Source: Theodoxus fluviatilis (Eukaryota > Mollusca > Gastropoda > Cycloneritida > Neritidae). From it: 17,703 nt of DNA. Shown here in pieces: positions 1-6,959 of the stretch. The position numbers and the translations under genes were made by a program. The stretch spans positions 1 to 17,703 of the forward strand of contig JAWQFJ010012068.1 of assembly GCA_034096865.1 (NCBI GenBank). The letters are read 5' to 3'. Position 1 is the first letter of the stretch, and each line of letters begins with the position of its first letter. The notes below the pieces were generated by a model. The model saw only the letters and a list, made by a program, of their open reading frames with translations, did no database searches and was not told the DNA's origin.

Positions 1-160
1 ACTGCACAATGGCCCACAGCACGAGGGGAGAGAGACTGCACAATGGCCTACAGCACGAGGGGAGAGAGACTGCACAATGGCCTGCCTACAGCACGAGGGG
101 AGAGAGACTGCACAATGGCCTACAGCACGAGGGGAGAGAGACTGCACAATGGCCTACAGT
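1..160. repeat. 34-bp minisatellite, about 4.6 copies, running off the left edge
   Basis: Each unit begins ACTGCACAATGGCC and ends in ACGAGGGGAGAGAG. Copies start at 1, 35, 69, 107 and 141, so the spacing is 34 bp except for the third copy, which is 38 bp because of a 4-base TGCC duplication. The last copy breaks off at about 160 where unrelated sequence begins. The array may continue left of the window. Small open frames over it contain no recognisable protein. Confidence 0.93.
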
Positions 161-370
161 CCGCCCCGCCAGCGTCGATGTGGACTGTGGAAAAGACTGT
201 CCCAAGACCCATGAACGTTTTGTACGACAGACGACGGGGTGAACTGCGAACAAAGCACCCCTCATCTAACCTTTTCCTACCACTATCCACGCTCCTTTCC
301 AGCGCCCCCCCCTCCTCCCTCAACTACAAGCCCCCTTGCCCCTATCAACTTGGCTTCTGTGACACTGGTA

Positions 371-394
371 CAGTAGAGTCCATCTATATGTCGG
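371..394 (+). repeat. left terminal inverted repeat of the Tigger-type element
   Basis: Twenty-four bases beginning CAGTAGAGTCC and ending TATATGTCGG. They pair with 1308-1331 on the other strand with five mismatches, three of them clustered at positions 12-14. The preceding two bases are TA. Confidence 0.82.
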
Positions 395-678
395 CATGCA
401 TATATGTCGGAGTCCGCTTATATGTCGGGAGACCCCCTTGGACGGAATCCGTCCCTTCTTTGTATGACTAAAAACTCAGGAAGCTATATGTCTGGTCTGA
501 TGACGGCAAGCACGCTTATATGGCGGGTCAGCTGAGACCAAGTGACAACTTTGACAACTAATCTACCCGCCACAGTGAGTGCAGCAACGCCGCCAGAGGG
601 TGAGAGAAGTGTTCACAGGCTAGACTCTCTCACTCTCACAAGTGTAAGACAGTCATTCCTTGCTCAAACTCTGCCAAC

Positions 679-1141
679 ATGGCCACACCAAAGAAAAGGA
701 TCAACCTCTCTGTATGATAAGTTGAAAATGCTTGACAGAATAAAGTCCGGAGAACCAAGACAAAAACTTGTTGCAGAGATGGGGCTTTCGATGAGAACAC
801 TCGAGAGGATCATAGCAAATGAAGCGGAAATTTGTGACACCGCTGCCACCATCCCAGACAAGTCGCGAAAACGAAAACGAACCGGCAAAAACGAGGATGT
901 TGAGTCGGCAGTTAGAAACAAAAACCAGACTGTCACAGGCCCTATGCTAATGGAGAAATCTCAAGCTTTTACAGAGCGCTTGGGCTCAGACTTTACCCCG
1001 AGCACTGGCTGGTTGGTTAGATGGAAGAACCGGATGGGCATAAAGTTTAATTTTTCTTTCTTTGTCCTGTTAGTTTTGTCTCTGATTGACCTGTTATTTT
1101 CAGTCTTTTGTCATTCATGTTGTTGTTTTGTCACAAGATGA
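679..1141 (+). pseudogene. CENP-B/Tigger-like transposase, N-terminal DNA-binding region only, frameshifted
   Basis: The open frame through 713-1141 contains a helix-turn-helix of the CENP-B N-terminal/psq type (KLKMLDRIKSGEPRQKLVAE, then MGLSMRTLERIIANE). A basic linker follows (KSRKRKRTGK), then the second CENP-B-type domain (GPMLMEKSQAFTERLG through STGWLVRWKNRMGIKF). Family members start with a short basic stretch. That is visible here in another frame from the ATG at 679-681 (MATPKKRINLSV), which stops at 715-717. The two frames meet at 712-715, as if two bases had been lost. The frame that carries the domains has no ATG before its helix-turn-helix; its first codon after the upstream stop is GTG at 542. 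About eight residues usually found between the two domains (the Trp/Gln/Arg-containing helix) seem to be missing after ESAV. After GIKF the reading becomes hydrophobic nonsense, and the DDE catalytic domain is absent. I infer an inactive gene. A spliced DNA-binding-only protein is possible but not supported. Confidence 0.72.
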
Positions 1142-1223
1142 GAGTGATACACGTATACATAATTGTACATGCATGATTGTGTGATTGAGTTATGACGGAG
1201 TTGCTTCATTTGACCGTGACCCT

Positions 1224-1247
1224 CCCCCCCCCCCCCCCCCCCCCCCC
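1224..1247. repeat. poly-C homopolymer, 24 bases
   Basis: An uninterrupted run of C near the right end of the Tigger-type element. Its length in the read is likely to be imprecise. Confidence 0.95.
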
Positions 1248-1307
1248 AACTTCACGTATATGTCGGGTCCGCTAGTTATATGTAGGGTCAAACGGTTGAA
1301 CAAACAC

Positions 1308-1331
1308 CCGTCATATATCCGGACTCCACTG
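1308..1331 (-). repeat. right terminal inverted repeat of the Tigger-type element
   Basis: On the minus strand this reads CAGTGGAGTCC then GGA then TATATGACGG, mirroring the left end. It is followed on the plus strand by TA at 1332-1333. Confidence 0.82.
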
Positions 1332-1374
1332 TAATATGAATCCTACTAATAGTGCTTTGCGAATCATACTTGCT

Positions 1375-1390
1375 CCCCCCCCCCCCCCCC
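1375..1390. repeat. poly-C homopolymer, 16 bases
   Basis: A second C run just outside the right end of the Tigger-type element, followed by a pyrimidine-rich stretch to about 1415. Confidence 0.95.
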
Positions 1391-2349
1391 TTTCCCCTCT
1401 CCTCTTCTTTCCTTCTCGATTGCTCGAACTCAAAATATCGCCCTCATCCTACGTCCACGAAGACCTCAGCAACAGCATGGAATAAGTTCCCAATTGAACC
1501 AATTTAAATCATGCTCTAGATAAGTTCACTGAGAAAAAACAAAGCTCGCTGTTCTCTAACGAGATTGTTGAATGGTTAATTTTTAATGAATCGAGCACTT
1601 CGATGATGAAGAGGGACGACAGCATGATGACACATTTGCGTGCATGTTTTACCCATGTGTGCATGTGTGCTTGTGTGAGAGAGATAATGAGAAAACAGGA
1701 GACAGAGGAGTCAATTACATGAAGGATGAATTTTTAATATTCTATCAATTCTGGTTTGCCCCCAGCCAATGCATCCCCACACCCAGACACGTGCAAGCAC
1801 GGAACGGGAACTCGATGGCGACTGCAACGACGGTGAACGTATTCTTACTTCCTTAATGTCCTTACTTTGTTTTCTTTACTTTACCACTCGTACATTATAA
1901 ACTTTTCTTAGGCAAACTAAGGTTCCAAAATTCATTTCCAAAGAGTGATAGGAAGTAAACAGCGCAGTAAATAAGGTGTTTATGCATTTCGGACAGACTG
2001 CTTTCCCTGTGCTCTCTGGTTTATCCTGGCGCTTGACAGACACTAGTTGCCTTCACATGTTCTCTGCCTCATTTCGAATTCCTGGCATTTTCTCCCAACG
2101 CTTCAGAAATTCTAACAAAGAGTATCTGCACACTAGAAATCGGGTACAAGACATAAACGTTCTTTCAAGATTAAAAGCCATCGATGTTTTTAGGCTTATC
2201 TCCAGTCCAACTCCAAGGCACAGGAAAGGCAGGCCGAAGGGAGGAGGCAAAACGAGATACCTTCCACAAGCAGGCTCAGGAAGCTTGGAGTCGAGACTGA
2301 GGTGACTCAGCGCGCCATACCTACAACGACTCCACCTCCAGGAGATCCT
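1391..2349. other. stretch without a recognisable gene
   Basis: Mixed-composition sequence with no tandem structure I can see. The longest open frame (1976-2305 plus, 109 codons, ending in a basic GRPKGGGK stretch) has no motif I recognise, no supporting neighbours and no clear splice context. I treat it as chance. Confidence 0.6.
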
Positions 2350-2680
2350 AGTCCCCGAGTCCAGACTGCAAGTCCATAGATCTCACGAGACACACAGAAT
2401 CCAAGCCTGCCCCGGTGGATCCAAGCTCGGGAGTGGAGTACAAAACACATGGTTCTAGTGTCGGGTCCAAGTTCAATAGTTACGACAGGCTACTGGAGTA
2501 CAGCACAAGTACAAACTACAAGAACTGGAGCACAGGCCTTCTACTGGAGTACAGTTCAACCAGTGCAGCACAAATCGCTGGAGCAGGGTCCAACAAGAAG
2601 AATCAATTTAAAGTGCTGCAGTAGATTCCAAGTTTTGGAGCCAATGGAGTAGAGTCCTGCTACAGGAACAGAGTCCAAGA
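2350..2680. repeat. degenerate, irregular TCCAAG/GAGTAC-rich repeat
   Basis: Short motifs close to GAGTCCAAG recur irregularly (for example near 2358, 2397, 2418, 2464, 2587, 2625 and 2671). CTGGAGTACAG appears twice between about 2500 and 2555. Spacing is not constant, so this may be an old, decayed minisatellite. The call is weak. Confidence 0.35.
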
Positions 2681-3515
2681 GGACAGCGGGAGGCGGCTGG
2701 CCAAGAAGCGGGGAAGCACTCCAAACCAGCTTGCCGTGCCAGGATTGACCTCCAGCACTTCGCCAGGGTCCAGATTTCGCCAGCGCCGTTTCCTGCTGCT
2801 AGCAGCTAAGCTTGAGGCAACGCCGGTCTTCCTGGCAGCCCACCAGGTCAACTGGGGCCGCAGAGCCAGGCCTCCACACTCCACACCAAAGTGGCATTTT
2901 CCCCACGGTTTCTAATTTGTTTAGACACTCATTTTCCATGTCCACTGAAACAGCCTCCACAAAGCGGAGAGTGTTTGCGGAGCGCATTGCGACGGTAAAT
3001 CGGCAGTGGCTTCCCTTGCCAGGCGCTCTCCAAATATTGTGGAAGCTATTTGTCACTGACTATGTACCCACAGCTCGCTGTAAGCTCTGGCCAAGAACAC
3101 GGACCAGTCGCAGCTCCAAAACATGACGTGTCTCCACAGGCAGCTGTTGTGAGAGAGTCCACTCCTCCTCAGACCTCTGTGGCTTGCTGTTTTCCTGCAT
3201 GATCAATACGCCCAACATGACAGGCTTTGTGGAAAGGGAAGAAAGGAATGTGGCCAGATACCATCTGTTTGTCCACTGCGAACACACCTGGAAAGCCCAC
3301 TGCACTCCATGTGTATGTGCTCTAGAGGGGGAAAGTGTGGCAGGATGACGACGATGTTGATGATGACGGCAACGAATATGTCAGTTAAGGATTGATCACG
3401 TGACCCAATGATCAGATAGTAATGTGTGAATCGGCTTGCCGCCCAGATATAGGTTATGTTGCTATACAGAGTATCGCCAATATTTTTACATGCACGATGA
3501 AAATGACGACAATGT
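2681..3515. other. stretch without a recognisable gene
   Basis: No tandem repeat or domain is recognised. Open frames on both strands (up to about 100 codons) overlap each other and contain no motif I know. Moderately GC-rich around 2690-2880. Confidence 0.6.
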
Positions 3516-3585
3516 GAGGAGGAGGAAGAGGAGGAGGAGGAGGAGGAGGAGGAGGAGGAAGAGGAGGAGGAGGAGGAGGAGGAGG
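3516..3585 (+). repeat. (GAG)n polypurine tract, 70 bases
   Basis: A continuous run of A and G, mostly AGG triplets with two GAAGAG interruptions. It runs directly into the alternating tract at 3588. Open frames over it give poly-Arg or poly-Pro/Ser and are artefacts. Confidence 0.96.
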
Positions 3586-3587
3586 CG

Positions 3588-3590
3588 GCG

Positions 3591-3664
<74 letters not shown>
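3588..3664. repeat. (GC)n-(CA)n alternating purine-pyrimidine tract, 77 bases
   Basis: About six GC steps pass without interruption into about 33 CA steps. Strict purine-pyrimidine alternation holds from 3588 to 3664, a classic Z-DNA-prone composition. Confidence 0.96.
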
Positions 3665-3666
<2 letters not shown>

Positions 3667-3718
3667 GGCTGCAGAGGTAGAGAAGGAGAGGAGTGTACAA
3701 TGAGTGGCTGACTACAAG

Positions 3719-3800
3719 GCGCTACCGAATATAAGGCGCACCCCCTAAATTAAAAAAAAAATGTTTCAATCATACATAGGGCGCTAACAAATATAAGGCG
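3719..3800. repeat. two direct copies of a 20-bp subterminal motif
   Basis: Copies at 3719-3738 and 3781-3800 share GCGCTA at the start and AATATAAGGCG at the end, differing at two internal positions. They lie at the 3' end of the POGK-like remnant and fit transposase-binding subterminal repeats. Confidence 0.7.
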
Positions 3801-3818
3801 ATACATCAGAACACATAC

Positions 3819-4238
3819 TTAACAGAAAAAAATGAACACGGTGCGGAAACCAACCATTGAATCTAATCCAGCAAACAGAAGTAAGAACGAAAGTAAACAA
3901 GGAGACGTTGAAAAAGCATCAGAACCATTCAAAAAGTAAATTTCTTTTCCCTTCAATCGTACTTGAACCGTGGAAATGCCATGTCCACCAGATCTGTGCG
4001 TATGAATCCAAGTTTCAAGTTCACTCTCAACTGCAGGCCACCTCGCCTTCTGACCTCGAAACGCTCGCCGCTGCTTTGTAGTGGCAGACAGCTGGTCGCG
4101 TTGCTTTCGCCATTTTCGGATCACTGATTCGTTGATGCCCATTTCGAACGCCGCCTTCCGAATGCTGGTTTCAATAGCACGAGTGATCGCTTTCAGCTTA
4201 AACTCTGCATCGTAGGAACAACGCTTGGTTTTCGGCAT
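3819..4238 (-). pseudogene. POGK-like pogo transposase, N-terminal DNA-binding region only
   Basis: The frame starts with an ATG at 4238-4236. Residues about 7-50 match the Brinker/psq-type helix-turn-helix of pogo proteins (SYDAEFKLKAITRAIE, then GINESVIRKWRKQRDQL). The conserved basic RRAFRGQKARWP comes next, then the start of the CENP-B-type second domain (ELETWIHTHRSGGHGIST) up to VRLKGKEI at about residue 100. Relatives, including the vertebrate domesticated gene POGK, continue with the rest of the CENP-B domain and a DDE catalytic domain. Here the frame turns into unrelated hydrophobic residues and stops at codon 140, close to the element's end motifs. No frameshift is seen within the first 100 residues, unlike the other pogo remnant. 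It is most likely a deletion derivative; a protein that binds DNA but cannot cut would be the product if it were expressed. Confidence 0.75.
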
Positions 4239-4240
4239 GG

Positions 4241-4689
4241 CGGAATGTTGACAACCGCAGGTGTGTGATTCAGAATGCCGTGCGATTCAAAATGCGTCAT
4301 TCCTCCTTGCTCCCATTTCCGCCTTTCACGCCTGCACCTCTAGGCAGCCTCGCATTGTTGCAAGCGTGACACAAGTACGCCAGGTTTGTGGGTAAAGAGC
4401 TGAGTCCAATGAACCGAGACGTGAATCATCATGATAGGTGCACTGGCGTTGCAGCCAAGAGACGATCTCCTTTTTGTAAACCCCATTTCCCCCATCACGT
4501 CCACGCCCACTCGCTCTTCGTAGTTGTCTCCCCTTCCGGAAGTTCCTCGCCTCTGGCTGTGGAGTGATGGAGGTGGCACACCTTGTTAAAGTGGGGAGGC
4601 AGCGTTTCACATGAGCGATAATTAAAGACGGCAAGTGCTGTTTGGGATTGGCCTCATGTCTTGTTATGTTTTAATATATAAAGAACGCA
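4241..4689. other. stretch without a recognisable gene
   Basis: Follows the start of the POGK-like fragment and should hold the lost upstream part of that element, but I see no inverted end motif. A 102-codon minus-strand frame (4326-4634) has no motif I recognise. Confidence 0.55.
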
Positions 4690-5280
4690 CCCATCCATGT
4701 ATCCCTTTATCAGTCCTGTGCAACAATCAGGCCATCCATCTAGAGACCGATTTCATTACCCACTTATCTATCCCCTTTCATCCATCCGTTTTCCTCAAGT
4801 AGCCGCCATTTATGCATTGATCTGTCTGTCCATTCGCTCCTCTGTCTATCCATCTGCCAATCATCGATCAATCAATCGATCAATTAAACATCTTTTATTT
4901 TCCCCTTATCTATCCATGCATCAATCCAAATATCCATTCATCCTTATTTCTTATACACCAGACATTCATCCACACACCTACCTACTTACCCATCCAACCA
5001 TCCATTTTAACTCGAAAACTTTATATTAATTTGTACTAAACATATCATGTGTTTACTTCACGTCGTTTGTTTGCATGTATGTGCTGGACACATCAAATTC
5101 TGCTACAGCAGTAACACAGATGTAGTGTATTCCTCCATTCATCAATCATTCATTTAATTCATTCATCCGTCCATCCACATACGCCTATACACTCATCCAT
5201 ATCCACTCATCCATCTATCCACTGATCCATCTATCCATCCAGTCTCCCGTCCATCCTCTCATCCATATACTCATCCCGTC
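4690..5280. repeat. degenerate ATCC/ATCT tetranucleotide repeat
   Basis: Clusters of CATCCATC, TATCCATC and ATCAATCG dominate 4690-5010 and 5140-5280. About 130 bases of less repetitive sequence lie between them (5011-5139). The tetramers are heavily interrupted, as in an old microsatellite. The plus-strand open frame over the first part simply reads the repeat. Confidence 0.85.
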
Positions 5281-5461
5281 CCTTCCTCCCTCTTTCTGCA
5301 GGACAACTGAGGGCAGGGGGTCCATGCCCAAGTCAGTCAAAGAGGAGCACCATTATTGCAAGCCAGATCCGCTTATTACTGTCCAGAGTAGCGGCCCTTT
5401 CTTCCCTATCGCCGCTGGGCGGAGCAGCCTGTCCTCGTCATTACTCGGGGAGGGTCGCGGT

Positions 5462-5489
5462 GGGGGTGGGGGTGGGGGTGGGGCTGGGG
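5462..5489 (+). other. strong G-quadruplex candidate
   Basis: Five G runs of 5, 5, 5, 4 and 4 bases are separated by T, T, T and CT. This satisfies the usual rule of four or more runs of at least three G with very short loops. It lies in a G-rich stretch that continues, less densely, to about 5830. Confidence 0.85.
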
Positions 5490-6078
5490 CTCAGTCGGCG
5501 AAGGCGGTTCGAATTTGGGTGTGTATGCACGGATCGGGAATAGAGACTGAGAAGGGAGAGTGGGTGAATAGGTGGGTGGTATGAAAGAAAAGGATACATA
5601 CTGAAGGAAGGGGCACGAGACAGTCCAGAGGGTTAGGGGGCTGGGGAGACTCAGGGGGAGGGCCAGAGACTGAGGCAGATAAAAGGGGGTGTCTTAGAGG
5701 TAGGGTGGAGCGGAAGGGCGGTCACATCAATCAGACGGCAGGGCGCTGTCACCAATAGGCGGTGCTGATTAGATAGGGGGACTGGCTACAGATTCCTGGG
5801 ACCCAAAATGGCGGGACAGATGAGAGGGGAATACGGTCAGTCAGAAAGTGACCACATGGGGACTTTAAGAGAAAACCGGACTACGGTTTGTCGTTTGCAC
5901 CGGCACAGTCTTCACGTCATCGCTCTTCCCATCGACAGACAGTGTGTAATGACTGCATGACAAGCAGACACATTTGCTGAGAACAGGGCTCATTGCGCCC
6001 TTCATGAGCTGTGACTACTGGCTGCTGGCCTTCCAGGGCCTGCTCCTGCAGCTCGCGCAGGGGCAGCCCCAAGCAGGC
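5490..6078. other. G-rich stretch without a recognisable gene
   Basis: Plus-strand purine-rich, with many GGGG and GAGGG groups up to about 5830, then mixed sequence. No domain or splice structure is recognised. GGTTCGAATT near 5505 resembles half of a tRNA-type B box, but I found no partner A box. A YY1-like site lies at 5815-5825. Confidence 0.55.
5815..5825 (+). promoter_or_regulatory. YY1-like motif
   Basis: AAAATGGCGGG differs at one position from the YY1 consensus AANATGGCGGC. A single short motif in a G-rich region; it carries little weight alone. Confidence 0.25.
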
Positions 6079-6174
6079 AACACACACACACATACACACA
6101 CACGCACGCACGTACGTACGCACACACACACGCACGCACGCACGAACGCACACAAGCACACACACACACACACA
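6079..6174. repeat. CA/ACGC microsatellite
   Basis: CA repeats interrupted by ACGC, ACGT and ACGA steps. Thr-His and Cys-Val open frames on the two strands are products of the repeat. Confidence 0.95.
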
Positions 6175-6959
6175 GAGCCGCTTAGATCTTCTATCTCCGG
6201 GACACAGGGGCAGCTTCCACATTGAAAAATGTCAAGAAGGAGATCATGGCTCAAACTGAGCGAGACACAGCTTCCTCTATACAAACAAGTGTCAGCACGT
6301 ACGTGTTCTGTTGAGGAATTGTGGTCACTATGGCTTCCCAACATGGCACTCACTGTATCTTCGTGTTCTTCAGCGCCTGGGCGGGGCAATTCTGGGTGGG
6401 TCCTTAACGATTGGGGTATGAGCCCTACCCGGGGGTGTCAGAGGTGAAAGACAGAGTGGATAGGGTTTCCAGTCCCCCCGCTCTCCAGGTCAAGTGGTGT
6501 GTAGACACAGGACACGCTGAACTAGCTGACCTGGCGTGTTTCTGTGCGACACCTCGCCCCTCTTCCCATAGACACCGTCTCTCCACCTCTACTAGAGCTT
6601 CTAAGAGAGCGGAGACATAGTTGCATATAGCCAAACAATAACAGTAAGCCACATTCATCCAGGCTTTTTGGGGGAATCCCCTGCAGTTCTTCTTGTCTTC
6701 AGAAATATTAGAGCTGAGATGTTCTCATCTACAACAAGACAGAGTATGGGGCAGCAACAGGCCTAGAATCCTACTTTCTCCTTATCGCCCCCAATTCAAT
6801 TCCCCTCGCTCTCCTGCTCTTTCCAATAAAACACATCCAGCAAGAGTGCAAGGAGGATCTGTGAGTTCTTCCTGGGATGATTGAAGGATGGTACGTGCGG
6901 TTGTCTCCAACGTGGCAGAGAAGCACCTCAATACCCAACCCTCGTCACTTGGAAATGGA
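6175..6959. other. unique stretch without a recognisable gene
   Basis: Mixed-composition sequence between the CA tract and the 41-bp array. It contains a palindromic kappaB-like GGGGAATCCCC at 6671-6681 and an AATAAA at 6827-6832. Neither is tied to a gene I can identify. Open frames are short and overlapping. Confidence 0.55.

Larger units (their letters stand above)
371..1331 (+). mobile_element. pogo/Tigger-type DNA transposon, internally deleted, 961 bp
   Basis: The ends are inverted repeats. The left end starts CAGTAGAGTCC at 371 and the right end, read on the minus strand from 1331, starts CAGTGGAGTCC; 19 of the first 24 positions match. Each end is bordered by TA (369-370 and 1332-1333), the target duplication expected for the Tc1/mariner/pogo superfamily, and a CAG start is common in Tigger elements. 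The motif TATATGTCGG occurs exactly at 385-394, 401-410, 419-428 and 1257-1266, with variants near 485, 517 and 1277. Such subterminal repeats are plausible transposase-binding sites. The interior holds a broken CENP-B-like DNA-binding gene. At about 1 kb the element is shorter than autonomous Tigger elements and has no catalytic domain, so I read it as non-autonomous. Confidence 0.85.
3716..4240 (-). mobile_element. POGK-like pogo transposon remnant, one end recognisable
   Basis: The minus-strand gene fragment at 3819-4238 is followed by an end region rich in TATAAGGCG-type motifs. A 20-base motif occurs twice in direct orientation, at 3719-3738 and 3781-3800, matching at 18 of 20 positions. 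I place the outer end after the TA at 3714-3715, where the sequence reads CAAGGCGC; this is tentative. No matching inverted copy was found upstream of the gene between 4240 and 4700, so the other end is lost or too diverged. The element is a truncated or internally deleted copy. Confidence 0.6.

Noticed and set aside
1976..2305. 109-codon plus-strand frame with a basic end
   Set aside because: No recognisable domain, overlapped by an open frame on the other strand, and no supporting signals.
3203..3700. Cys-Val/Pro-Ser frames and other Thr-His frames over CA, GA and GAG tracts
   Set aside because: Translation of microsatellites; the same happens at 6015-6389, 9033-9614, 10635-11343 and 16129-16190.
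4326..4634. 102-codon minus-strand frame
   Set aside because: No domain recognised, and a second frame on the same strand is also open. It lies where the POGK-like element's upstream part should be but does not resemble it.
5503..5518. tRNA or tRNA-derived SINE suggested by GGTTCGAATTT
   Set aside because: Only a partial B-box match. No A box at the right distance and no cloverleaf could be found.
5630..5645. Telomere-like GAGGGTTAGGGGG
   Set aside because: A single occurrence in G-rich sequence, with no tandem TTAGGG.
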